Source: RH-AL1 sp965198715
Lineage (GTDB): Bacteria > Pseudomonadota > Alphaproteobacteria > Rhizobiales > Beijerinckiaceae
Assembly: GCA_965198715.1 (NCBI GenBank)
Contig: CBDAPV010000002.1
Span: forward strand, 1,550,001-1,614,000
DNA: 64,000 nucleotides
Reading direction: 5' to 3'
The stretch's first letter is position 1. Each line of letters begins with the position of its first letter. A program made the position numbers and the translations under genes. The notes beneath the pieces are model-generated. The model had not been told where the DNA came from. It made no database searches and saw nothing but the letters and a program-made list of their open reading frames with translations. Below, piece after piece: positions 38,579 through 54,533 of the stretch.

Positions 38579-38797
38579 TCAGCCGTCAGGCTCGATGTTC
38601 GGAACTGCGGCGACCGATTGCCCTTCGGCATCGGCGACGATCGCCTGGCAGATCTCCTTGACCTCCCGCGGGGTGAGGACCCCGCCGGACGCTCCCAACG
38701 ACGCCAATGCCTGGATCCGCGACGAATCGAGCCCGCGCGCTTTGCGGACGCGCAACGACAGCTGGTTTCTGGACGCGGGCGGCTTACTGGATGTCAC
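38579..38797 (-). CDS. Hypothetical protein
   Basis: A 72-residue frame with a GTG start at 38797. It encodes a polar product with a helical centre (TPREVKEICQAIVADAEG). No family is recognised. It lies between moaA and mgtC on the same strand, so it could be in their unit. Existence is plausible but unproven. Confidence 0.4.
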   Translation of the reverse strand: MTSSKPPASRNQLSLRVRKARGLDSSRIQALASLGASGGVLTPREVKEICQAIVADAEGQSVAAVPNIEPDG

Positions 38798-38854
38798 GCC
38801 CGGATGATGGCGAACGTTACCGCAAGACGCGATTAGCCAATAGGCTGAGGAGGC

Positions 38855-39904
38855 TCAGCCGCCGGTCACGCTCATATGGCGGCCGACCGCAGGCTGCGCG
38901 CTCGCACGCTCTATGACGAAGTCGTGCCCCTTGGGTTTGCGGGCGATCGCTTCCGTGATCGCCCGGTCAAGTAGATCGTCAAGGGGAGATGCGCGCAGCG
39001 CCTCGCGCAGGTCAGCGGCGTCGTCCTGCCCGAGACACATGTACAATGTGCCGGTGCAGGTCACGCGCACGCGGTTGCAGCTCTCGCAAAAGTTGTGGGT
39101 CAAAGGCGTGATGAAGCCGAGACGACCACCCGTCTCCTCGACCTTGACGTAGCGCGCCGGACCGCCGGTCTTGTAGGCGAGATCCGTCAGGCTGTAGCGC
39201 CGCGACAGATCGCGCCGCACCTGCGCGAGCGGCAGGTACTGGTCGATGCGGTCCTCGCCGATCTCGCCCAGCGGCATGACCTCGATCAGGGTCAGGTCCA
39301 TTCCGCGACCATGCGCCCACTCGATCATGGCCGGGATCTCGTCTTCGTTGACGCCCTTCAGCGCCACTGCGTTGATCTTGACCTTCAACCCGGCCACCTG
39401 TGCGGCGTCGAGGCCGCGCATGACGACACCGAGATCGCCGCGTCGGGTGACGGCGCGGAATCGATCCGGGTCGAGACTGTCGATGGAGACGTTGACGCGT
39501 CGCACTCCGGCATCTGCCAGCTCGCCGGCGTAGCGCGCGAGCTGCGACCCGTTGGTGGTGAGCGTCAGCTCCTGAAGGGCGCCGCTGACCAGATGACGCG
39601 ACAGGCCGCGCACCAGCGCCATCAGATCGCGTCGAACCAGCGGCTCGCCTCCGGTCAGGCGGATCTTCTTCGTGCCCCGCGCGATAAAGGCCGAGCACAG
39701 CCGATCCAGCTCCTCCAGCGTGAGCAGGTCGCGCCGCGGAAGGAACTGCATGGTTTCCGCCATGCAGTAGACGCAGCGGAAATCGCATCTGTCGGTGACG
39801 GACACGCGAATGTAGTTGATATGACGCCCGAACGGATCGACGAGCGGAGCGCGTACGGGTTCTGGCGAAATGTTGTGAGTATCCAGGGCGGTCGCCGATG
39901 TCAT
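38855..39904 (-). CDS. moaA: GTP 3',8-cyclase MoaA
   Basis: A 349-residue radical SAM enzyme for the first step of molybdenum cofactor synthesis, turning GTP into a cyclic intermediate with MoaC. The SAM cluster cysteines are 40, 44 and 47 (DRCDFRCVYC), the second cluster ligands lie in NFCESCNRVRVTCTG, and the chain ends in the required Gly-Gly. The ATG at 39904 is used; the frame continues 24 residues upstream without similarity. It is divergent from the DUF971 gene; no other moa gene is in the window. Confidence 0.97.
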   Translation of the reverse strand: MTSATALDTHNISPEPVRAPLVDPFGRHINYIRVSVTDRCDFRCVYCMAETMQFLPRRDLLTLEELDRLCSAFIARGTKKIRLTGGEPLVRRDLMALVRGLSRHLVSGALQELTLTTNGSQLARYAGELADAGVRRVNVSIDSLDPDRFRAVTRRGDLGVVMRGLDAAQVAGLKVKINAVALKGVNEDEIPAMIEWAHGRGMDLTLIEVMPLGEIGEDRIDQYLPLAQVRRDLSRRYSLTDLAYKTGGPARYVKVEETGGRLGFITPLTHNFCESCNRVRVTCTGTLYMCLGQDDAADLREALRASPLDDLLDRAITEAIARKPKGHDFVIERASAQPAVGRHMSVTGG

Positions 39905-39954
39905 CGGCGATATATAGCGTTGAAACCACGAGGCGGTAAGAGTGGAGACGTGGG

Positions 39955-40350
39955 ATGACGGGGTTCGATTCCGCATGGCCGACCGAGATTGCGGTGCGCG
40001 ACGGTGGCCGCACGCTGGCCACGACCTTCGAGGACGGTGCCGCCTTCGACCTGCCGGCGGAGTACCTGCGGGTGATGAGCCCTTCGGCCGAGGTGCAGGG
40101 GCATAGCCGCCGCGAGCGCAAGACGCTGGGCGGCAAGCGCAACGTCGCTGTGATCGGCGCCGATCCGATCGGCAGCTACGCGGTGCGGCTCTCGTTCGAC
40201 GACATGCACTCGACCGGTCTTTTCACATGGAGCTACCTCTACGAGCTCGGGCAGCAGCAGGCGGAGAAGTGGCAGGCGTATCTCGCGGACCTGGAGGCCA
40301 AGGGTCTCAGCCGCGACCGCGCCGGCGAAGCGGTGCGGGGCGAGGGATGA
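39955..40350 (+). CDS. DUF971 / gamma-butyrobetaine hydroxylase N-terminal-like protein
   Basis: A 131-residue stand-alone DUF971 protein. The domain corresponds to the N-terminal part of gamma-butyrobetaine hydroxylase and often occurs near iron-sulfur assembly proteins. Typical parts are LPAEYLRVMSPSAEVQGH and SYAVRLSFDDMHSTGLFTWS plus YLYELG. Its function is not established. It is divergent from moaA, with only 50 bases between starts. Confidence 0.88.
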   Translation: MTGFDSAWPTEIAVRDGGRTLATTFEDGAAFDLPAEYLRVMSPSAEVQGHSRRERKTLGGKRNVAVIGADPIGSYAVRLSFDDMHSTGLFTWSYLYELGQQQAEKWQAYLADLEAKGLSRDRAGEAVRGEG

Positions 40351-40438
40351 GAGCCCTGGTCTGATCACGGGTTTGCGCAACGTAGGTTCGGGCGCGAGCG
40401 CCCGTTCCCGTAGCATCGCAAATGGGAAATCCTCGCCT

Positions 40439-40771
40439 GTGAAACACGCCCTGATCGTTCTTGCCGCCCTCTCGCTCGCAACGCCCGCCCTCGCCCAGAC
40501 CGCGGCAGGGTCGACGGCGGCACCAAGCTCCGACGAAGGCGGCCGTGGGGCCGAAGGCGGGGTCAAGGCGCTGCGCGCATCCTGCCGCGAGGAGGCTGAA
40601 TCCAAGGGACTGAAAGGCCCGGCGAAGCGCGAGGCGGTGTCGGCCTGCGTGGTGCGGCAGCGGCCCGACCTGGCCGGGCGGGAGCAGTGCCGTACCGACG
40701 CCTTCGGCAAGGGCCTGCGCAAGGAGGAGCTGCACACCTTCGTCAAAGATTGCACGAAGTCAAAGAGCTGA
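40439..40771 (+). CDS. PsiF-like secreted protein
   Basis: A 110-residue exported protein: a GTG start at 40439 gives a signal peptide (VKHALIVLAALSLATPALAQ). The mature part has two cysteine-bearing PsiF-like units (RASCREEAESKGLKGPAKRE and QCRTDAFGKGLRKEELHTFV) with the K-G-L-K/R spacing typical of PsiF repeats, a phosphate-starvation-related family of unknown role. The frame extends back to 40373, but the signal peptide favours the GTG. Confidence 0.7.
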   Translation: MKHALIVLAALSLATPALAQTAAGSTAAPSSDEGGRGAEGGVKALRASCREEAESKGLKGPAKREAVSACVVRQRPDLAGREQCRTDAFGKGLRKEELHTFVKDCTKSKS

Positions 40772-40789
40772 AGCCCTGTAATCGTTGAC

Positions 40790-41806
40790 TTAAGTCTCGT
40801 TGGAGGCGACGGTCCCGTTGACGCCGGCCGTCGTCGCCTCCGCTTTCTCGGCGAGCAGCTTCTGCTGCAGCCGGCGACGCTCGAAGACGATCACGACGAT
40901 GATCGCGAAGATCAAGGGAATGAGCAGGTAGAACAGCCTGAACATCAGCACGGCCGCGAGCACCTTGGCCTTGGGGATCGTCGGCAGCGCGTTGATGAAA
41001 ATCAGGTCGAACACGCCGGCGCCGGCCGGCGCGTTGGACAGCAGCGCCGCGGAGAACGAGCCGAGGAAGATCGCCATGATGACGAAGAAACCGGGGTTTC
41101 CCGCCTCGGGCAGGGTGAAGTAGATGATGCCGGTGGCGCCGATCAGCTCGAGCGGCGCAGCGATGAATTGGCGCGCTGCGATCTCGGGCTTGGGATAGAA
41201 GACCTCGAACCCGGCGACGCGGAACGGCGGCAGCCGCAGCACCGAGCCCGCGACGTAGGCCGCCACCAACACGAGCGAGCCCACGCCAACGATCCGGGCG
41301 ATCGTCGCGTTGTTGAGCATGTGGGGCAGCATGCCGGCGACGCGGCGCAGTTCCTGGGGCTCGAACACCAGCACCGCTCCACCGAGCAGCATGACCCCGA
41401 GCGCGAAGGTGATTGAGCAGAGCGCGACCAGAACGGCGACCTGGGCAGCGGAGAGCCCTTTCGCCGAATAGGCGCGGTAGCGCACCATAGCGCCGGAGAA
41501 CACGGAGACGCCGATCGTGTGCGACAGCGCGTAGGTCGTGAACGAACACACCGCGACGAACGGCAGCGAGATCCAGTTGATGCCGAGATGCAGCAGCGCG
41601 ATCCGGTCGTACCAGGCGAGCGCTGCGTAGGCGAACAGCGCAGAGGCCATGGCCATCAAATAGTCGAACACGGAGATCGACCCGAGCTGATGGAACACGC
41701 CCGACGCCACGCTCTCGCCCTTGAATTCCTTCGAAAGGACATAGAGGGACACGACCACGGCCACGAGGCCGAAGAACGGCCAGACGTATTCGAGATAACG
41801 CTTCAT
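40790..41806 (-). CDS. Lysylphosphatidylglycerol synthase-type membrane protein (UPF0104)
   Basis: A 338-residue polytopic inner-membrane protein with about eight hydrophobic segments, similar to the flippase-like membrane part of MprF without the catalytic domain. Typical parts are YALSHTIGVSVFSGAMVRYR, YSAKGLSAAQVAVLVALCSI and SNAPAGAGVFDLIFINALP. The role in alphaproteobacteria is unclear; lipid transport or cell envelope function is inferred. The ATG at 41806 is used, as upstream sequence in the same frame is a shadow. Bases 41807-42004 contain no gene. Confidence 0.87.
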   Translation of the reverse strand: MKRYLEYVWPFFGLVAVVVSLYVLSKEFKGESVASGVFHQLGSISVFDYLMAMASALFAYAALAWYDRIALLHLGINWISLPFVAVCSFTTYALSHTIGVSVFSGAMVRYRAYSAKGLSAAQVAVLVALCSITFALGVMLLGGAVLVFEPQELRRVAGMLPHMLNNATIARIVGVGSLVLVAAYVAGSVLRLPPFRVAGFEVFYPKPEIAARQFIAAPLELIGATGIIYFTLPEAGNPGFFVIMAIFLGSFSAALLSNAPAGAGVFDLIFINALPTIPKAKVLAAVLMFRLFYLLIPLIFAIIVVIVFERRRLQQKLLAEKAEATTAGVNGTVASNET

Positions 41807-42004
41807 ATCGCTCCAGCGCGATGGCCGCCGCCCAGCTGCAGAAGCCGTCGCCGCCCTGCAAGAGCCGCACCCCGCGCCGAAAGCATGGGATGTGGCTCCC
41901 GGCCTTGTTGGTAATAAGACTCCAACGCTACTTCGGTCGAGCGGCAACGAAGCGGCACGCCGATGGGTTCGGCCGAGGCCTGAACGACCGGCCAGAGGTG
42001 CGCG

Positions 42005-42340
42005 ATGCTGACCAGAACAGCGATTTACGAAGGGTCGGTCCATCCCGGCAAGGAGGACGAGTTCTTCCGCCGCGTGCGCGACGAGCTCGAGCCGATGTGG
42101 CGGCGCTTCCCCAACGTCACGGCGGTGCGCGTCCAACGCACGGTGAAGAGCGACGGCGACGCGCGCGCGATCGCCATGATCCTCGAGATGGATTTCCCCG
42201 ACATGCAGGCCATTGAGGAGTGCATGGCCTCCTCGATCCGCCCGGAATCTCACGCCGCGACCGAGAAGGTCATGACCCTCTTCGATGGCCGCTTCTACCA
42301 CTACGTGACGGAGGCGACCGTCCTGGCGCCCGTGTCCTAA
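42005..42340 (+). CDS. Hypothetical dimeric alpha-beta barrel-like protein
   Basis: A 111-residue protein with the alternating strand and helix pattern of small ferredoxin-like barrel proteins (YEGSVHPGKEDEFFRRVRDE, then VTAVRVQRTVKSDGDARAIA, and the late GRFYHYVTEATVL). No catalytic motif is assigned. It is the first of three tightly packed plus-strand genes and is followed ten bases later by the GlcG-like frame. Confidence 0.7.
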   Translation: MLTRTAIYEGSVHPGKEDEFFRRVRDELEPMWRRFPNVTAVRVQRTVKSDGDARAIAMILEMDFPDMQAIEECMASSIRPESHAATEKVMTLFDGRFYHYVTEATVLAPVS

Positions 42341-42350
42341 GCCCGCCCTT

Positions 42351-42785
42351 TTGCGCTCTCGCCCATACCTCACGGCAGCCGATGTCCGCGACGAGACCGA
42401 GCCGTTCGGCCTCGGAGTGCCGATCGCTTCCGGCGACGAGAACGGGACGCTCCTGGCTTTGGTACGGCTTGACGGCGCGCGGCTGCACACGCCGGAAGCG
42501 GCGACTCTGAAAGCCCGCATCGCGGCCATCGTGCGCACCGCCACGGCCGACCTGCAGGCGCCAATGGCCGAGAAACCCGCCCCGATCTCCTTTCCCAGTC
42601 GCATGCCACTCGCGGGCGGCGTACCGCTGGTCTACCAAGCTCGCGTCGTGGGCGGCGTGGGCTCTTCGGGCCGCGAGCCGCGCGAAGACGAAGCCGTCTG
42701 TGCCGCGGCCGTCCGCGCGATGGCGGCCCTGGAGGTCGATGCCGATCAGGGAAGCCAAAAGCCGCGGGGGTTCCGCGACTGGTGA
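42351..42785 (+). CDS. GlcG/HbpS-like heme-binding family protein
   Basis: A 144-residue protein resembling the GlcG/HbpS fold: ALVRLDGARLHTPEAATLKA and the signature PLAGGVPLVYQARVVGGVGS, with a following E-D-E segment. Members bind heme or act in glycolate loci; no such link is visible here. The start is a TTG at 42351 without a clear ribosome-binding site and is uncertain. The stop overlaps the HNH gene start by four bases (GTGA). Confidence 0.65.
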   Translation: MRSRPYLTAADVRDETEPFGLGVPIASGDENGTLLALVRLDGARLHTPEAATLKARIAAIVRTATADLQAPMAEKPAPISFPSRMPLAGGVPLVYQARVVGGVGSSGREPREDEAVCAAAVRAMAALEVDADQGSQKPRGFRDW

Positions 42786-43141
42786 GGTGCGGCAGGTCGG
42801 CGCGTCGTGCGCGAGACTTTGTCGTCGAGGCACCGCAGGCCGAGACGCTTTGCTGGCTGTGCGCTCGGCCGCTCGGGCGCAAGGTCGAGTGGCACCATCC
42901 TCAGCCCAAAAGCCGCGGTGGTCGCGTAACGGTGGCGGTGCACCCGATTTGCCATCGCACGATCCACGCCTGCTTCAGTAACGTCGAGCTGGCGCGGCTG
43001 ACGAAGCAAGGGACGCCGCTTTCGTCCCGGCCGGACATGGCGCGCTTCATCGCCTGGATCACCGACAAACCACCGGATTCCACGCGCCTACGCGCCTTCG
43101 CAATAGGTAGGTGTGGGCGAGATCAGCTTATCGCCTTGTGA
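42782..43141 (+). CDS. HNH endonuclease-like protein
   Basis: A 119-residue protein with a minimal HNH-type centre: a Cys pair CWLCARPLG, then VEWHHPQPKSRGG, then VHPICHRTIHACFS, which supplies the metal and catalytic histidines. Whether it cuts DNA is unknown; many such stand-alone domains are uncharacterised. It starts at a GTG overlapping the preceding stop, so it is translationally coupled to the GlcG-like gene. No phage or restriction genes surround it. Confidence 0.75.
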   Translation: MRCGRSARRARDFVVEAPQAETLCWLCARPLGRKVEWHHPQPKSRGGRVTVAVHPICHRTIHACFSNVELARLTKQGTPLSSRPDMARFIAWITDKPPDSTRLRAFAIGRCGRDQLIAL

Positions 43142-43238
43142 ACTCGGCAAGGCCCATTCGTCGTGCTAAGCGGCTTTTCGTGCTCAGCCGGCGAAGCGGC
43201 TTCGCTGGCTCTCGGCGGTGCTCCCTGGAGAAGCGGTG

Positions 43239-44309
43239 ATGGACGACTCGGACGCCGAGCGTATCGAGCACCTGATGGAGACGCCGGGTCTGGCCGACGC
43301 TTTGGCCAGCGACCGGTTCAAGCAGTTCCTCGACCACCTGCCCGTCGCGATCGCCGTCTCGGAGGTCGCGCCGCCGGAGGTGATCGTCTACGCCAACCTC
43401 GAATTCGAACGATTGCTCGGCGTGATCCTCGCCGACATCGACGGTAAAGCCTGGCACGCGCTTCCCGGTCGTTCGGTCCCTTCGAGCGAGACGCGCACGC
43501 TCGGCGAGGCCATCCCGGTCGGCTCCGACAGCCTCGGTCAATTCGAGGCGCATGAGGGCGACGCGAAGCGGCGCTTCGAGGCGTGGTCGAACCTCGTCGA
43601 GGACGCGGCTGGGGTCGTCGTCTACCGGCTCGTGGCCCTCGTCGAGGTCGCCGACGACCATGGCGAACACGACGAACTCGTCCGCGCCGTGCAGGCAAAG
43701 GACACGCTGCTGCGCGAGCTTCAGCACCGCGTGAAGAACAACCTGCAGATGATCACGACGTTGATCCGGGTAGAATCACGCAAGATGCCGAGCGGCGCCA
43801 ACGGCGAACGCTTCGCTCGCCTCGCCGGACGCATCGAATCGCTTGCCCTGCTCTACCAATCGCTATCCGAGGAGGAGGATCGCGAAGGCCCGATTGATCT
43901 CGGCGTCTACCTCAGCCAGATCGCCTCCGCCGTGATGCGGGCGCACGCGCACGAGGGCATCCGCCTGGCCCTGCAGGTCGACAGCTGGCCGGTGCGCGTC
44001 GATGTCGCCATGCCGACCGGGCTCGTCGTCAACGAGCTGATGACGAACGCGCTCAAGCATGCCTTCCCCGATGGCACAGGTGGGACTATAACCCTTAAGA
44101 GCCTCGTCAACGAGAAGGGCTGCGAGGTCGTCGTGTCGGACGATGGAATTGGCCTTCCGGACGGGACGAGCTGGCCGCAAAAGGGCAAGATGGGCGCGCT
44201 GATCGTCCAGTCGCTGCGCCAGAATGCCAAGGCCTCCTTTGAGGTCCGCTCCCGTCCCGGCGAGGGGACGGAGGCGCGCATGATGTTCTCGCGCGCCGAC
44301 GCCTCGTGA
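43239..44309 (+). CDS. PAS-domain sensor histidine kinase (HisKA_2 type)
   Basis: A 356-residue cytosolic kinase without membrane segments. A PAS-like domain occupies about residues 25-145 (LDHLPVAIAVSEVAPPEVIV). The HisKA_2 dimerisation box LRELQHRVKNNLQMITTLI puts the phosphorylated His at 163. The ATPase domain has Asn270 in NELMTNALKHAFPDG and DDGIGLPDG. ATG at 43239 is used with GGAG nine bases upstream. No response regulator gene is adjacent, so it is an orphan kinase; HisKA_2 kinases often feed the general stress response in alphaproteobacteria, but that is inference. Confidence 0.92.
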   Translation: MDDSDAERIEHLMETPGLADALASDRFKQFLDHLPVAIAVSEVAPPEVIVYANLEFERLLGVILADIDGKAWHALPGRSVPSSETRTLGEAIPVGSDSLGQFEAHEGDAKRRFEAWSNLVEDAAGVVVYRLVALVEVADDHGEHDELVRAVQAKDTLLRELQHRVKNNLQMITTLIRVESRKMPSGANGERFARLAGRIESLALLYQSLSEEEDREGPIDLGVYLSQIASAVMRAHAHEGIRLALQVDSWPVRVDVAMPTGLVVNELMTNALKHAFPDGTGGTITLKSLVNEKGCEVVVSDDGIGLPDGTSWPQKGKMGALIVQSLRQNAKASFEVRSRPGEGTEARMMFSRADAS

Positions 44310-44330
44310 GGCGATCGGCGCGTTCTCCGA

Positions 44331-44891
44331 TCACTCGCCGCAATTGCAGGCGCGATGGACCTGCCGGTAGACGGTCGAGGGCACGGCGACGGTGCGCTGG
44401 TAGGTGCGATAGGTCGTGACCGGCACCTCAACCCGCGTCGTCACCGGGCGATAGGTGGTGACAGGAACCAAGTGGGTGCGCTGCTCGACGCGATAGCCTT
44501 GCACGGGCACGGTGTAGGCGCGGGTCACCGGGCGGTAAACGGTCTGCGGGACCACGTAGGTGCGCGGCACCGGCGCCGGGCCATAGGCGTAACCCTGAGG
44601 AAGGCCGCCGCCGTAGCCCTGCTCATAGCCGGCACCGCCGTAACCCGGCTCGTAGCCGCTGCCGGCGCCGTAGGCCGCGCCGCCGAGGATGCCCGTGCCG
44701 AGCCCGAGGCCTGCACCGATTCCTGCCCCAATCCCTTCACCGATGCCGGCGCCAATCCCTTCGCCGCCGTAGCCGCCGCCTTCACCATAGCCACCCTCGT
44801 CGCCGTAGCCGCCAGCCATGGCCGCGACCGGCACGCCAAACGCGAGCAGGCCGGCAAGCAGGCCGGCGCGATGTTTCGTCTGAATACGCAT
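44331..44891 (-). CDS. Secreted glycine-rich protein with TTYRPVT repeats
   Basis: A 186-residue exported protein. After a signal peptide (about residues 1-26, ending VAAMA) comes a Gly/Tyr-rich stretch and a glycine-zipper-like tract of alternating IGAGIGEGIGAG units, then another Tyr/Gly-rich tract. The last 80 residues are imperfect repeats of the TYxVPVxxY/TTYRPVT kind, ending in a CNC motif. It likely sits in the outer envelope or surface, but no function is known. The ATG at 44891 is used because the signal peptide starts there. Confidence 0.75.
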   Translation of the reverse strand: MRIQTKHRAGLLAGLLAFGVPVAAMAGGYGDEGGYGEGGGYGGEGIGAGIGEGIGAGIGAGLGLGTGILGGAAYGAGSGYEPGYGGAGYEQGYGGGLPQGYAYGPAPVPRTYVVPQTVYRPVTRAYTVPVQGYRVEQRTHLVPVTTYRPVTTRVEVPVTTYRTYQRTVAVPSTVYRQVHRACNCGE

Positions 44892-45006
44892 GGTCACCCC
44901 GCATTGATGTCGCAGCACACACGTGCACCGGAACGGGACAGGCGAGCGCGATCTCTCTTCAGGCAGCAAACCTCGGCCCAGCAGGTCGAAGGCAGCAGGA
45001 CGCCGA

Positions 45007-45358
45007 TCAATCCAAAGCGTCCTCGTCCGCCTGGAACACGCGATCGATGAACATCCGCGGGCGAATGAAGCCCGGGAGGAGACGGCAATGGCCGGTCTTT
45101 TCCATCATGATGGGATGAGACCACGCTCGTTTACATTAAGCAGGGTGGCGCCGGGATAGGCCATCAGGAGCGGCGAATGCACCGCGAGAATGACCTACGG
45201 CTTGCCCGAGCGATCCATGCGGTTGAGCAGGCGCAAGAAGGCGAGCTGGCACAAAGGCGATAGCGCCGACTCGGGCTCGTCGAAGATGTAGACGCCGGGT
45301 CAGCGACAGCGCTCCTCGAAGAAGCGCAGGATGGCAAAAGCCGGCGTGGTCGCGCCTA
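45007..45358 (-). pseudogene. AAA-family ATPase remnant (C-terminal half)
   Basis: Minus-strand translation from about 45340 gives a clear ABC/AAA-type ATPase end: ILRFFEERCR, a TGA, PGVYIFDEPESALSPLCQ (Walker B and D-loop), LAFLRLLNRMDRSGKP, a TAG, then VILAVHSPLLMAYPGATLL (H-loop). A frame change near 45110 restores RLLPGFIRPRMFIDRVFQAD and a stop at 45007-45009. The Walker A half is missing. Two nonsense codons, each one step from Arg (CGA) or Gln (CAG), plus a frameshift show decay. It lies directly after the rpoC terminator. Confidence 0.72.
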
Positions 45359-45390
45359 TAAAAGAGGCCCGCATCGCTGCGGGCCTCTTT
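45357..45390 (-). terminator. Intrinsic terminator after rpoC
   Basis: Downstream of the rpoC stop on the minus strand, GAGGCCCGCA and TGCGGGCCTC form a ten-pair GC-rich stem with loop GCGA, followed by TTTTAT and preceded by AAA. It ends the rplJL-rpoBC transcript and could act on both strands. Confidence 0.93.
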
Positions 45391-45414
45391 CATCTCGTCT
45401 CGTGAGCTTCCGCC

Positions 45415-49632
<4,218 letters not shown>

Positions 49633-49698
49633 CTCCTGGTGCGCATCGGACGGGTCGAAACGACTCGCAGCCCGACGCTGGAAAAGGAAAACGGGTCA

Positions 49699-49720
49699 CG
49701 CGAGACCCGAAGGTCTCGCG
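49699..49720 (-). other. UUCG-loop hairpin between rpoB and rpoC
   Basis: In the minus-strand RNA, CGCGAGACC and GGUCUCGCG pair perfectly around the tetraloop UUCG, an exceptionally stable fold, followed within six bases by GUUUUCCUUUUCC. It lies 15 bases after the rpoB stop. It may be a partial terminator, an RNase site or a stabiliser controlling rpoC relative to rpoB. Confidence 0.85.
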
Positions 49721-49734
49721 GATCGTGATCGATC

Positions 49735-53886
<4,152 letters not shown>

Positions 53887-54006
53887 GGATGCTCCTCGCA
53901 TTCTTCTCAACCGGGGCCCGCGATCGGGCGCCCGCACGCCATTGAAGGCGCCATCAACTCGCGTCGCGCCGGAACGTTGACGTTCCCTTCGGCCGGAAGC
54001 CGAAAC

Positions 54007-54037
54007 GCGAAAACCGAAAGGCCGTCAGGCCTCTCGG
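54007..54037 (-). terminator. Hairpin with T run between rplL and rpoB
   Basis: On the minus strand CCGAGAGGCC and GGCCTTTCGG pair around TGAC, followed by TTTTCGCGTTT, about 65 bases after the rplL stop. This is where E. coli has a partial terminator that lowers rpoBC expression relative to rplJL. A second inverted repeat, GAGGCGCG with CGCGCCTC, lies at about 54050-54076. Confidence 0.6.
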
Positions 54038-54103
54038 ATCGTATACTGAGGCGCGAGTATCGACCCGCGCCTCGATGCCAAAGTTCGCCGCAAGCGGCGC
54101 GCC

Positions 54104-54478
54104 TTACTTGATTTCCACCTTTGCGCCGGCCTTCTCGAGCTGGGCCTTGAGCTTGGCGGCGTCGTCCTTTGAGACGGCTTCCTTGACGGCCTTGGGAGCC
54201 CCCTCGACAAGGTCCTTGGCCTCCTTGAGACCGAGGCCGGTGATCGCGCGGACCTCCTTGATGACCTCGATTTTCTTGTCGCCAATGGCGGCGAGCACGA
54301 CTGTAAACTCGGTCTGCTCCTCGACGGGAGGAGCGGCAGGGCCTGTAGCCGGGCCGGCGACGGCGACAGCCGCGGCAGCCGAGACACCCCACTTCTCTTC
54401 GAGGAGCTTGGCAAGGTCGGCGGCTTCGAGGACGGTCAGGCTGGAGAGGTCGTCGACGATCTTTTCGAGATTGGCCAT
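54104..54478 (-). CDS. rplL: 50S ribosomal protein L7/L12
   Basis: The 124-residue stalk protein that recruits translational GTPases. An N-terminal dimerisation helix (LEKIVDDLSSLTVLEAADLA) leads to an Ala/Pro/Gly hinge (residues 34-52) and the C-terminal domain (FTVVLAAIGDKKIEVIKEVR then GLGLKEAKDLVEGAPK). The ATG at 54478 gives MANLEKIVDD. It lies 55 bases after rplJ. Confidence 0.98.
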   Translation of the reverse strand: MANLEKIVDDLSSLTVLEAADLAKLLEEKWGVSAAAAVAVAGPATGPAAPPVEEQTEFTVVLAAIGDKKIEVIKEVRAITGLGLKEAKDLVEGAPKAVKEAVSKDDAAKLKAQLEKAGAKVEIK

Positions 54479-54533
54479 GAGTTCGGTTCCTTGAGATTGC
54501 TGGTTCGATGAAAGGGGTCTGGTGTGATCGCGG

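Noticed and set aside
44923..45159. 78-codon plus-strand frame
   Set aside because: It lies opposite the AAA ATPase remnant and has no recognisable features.
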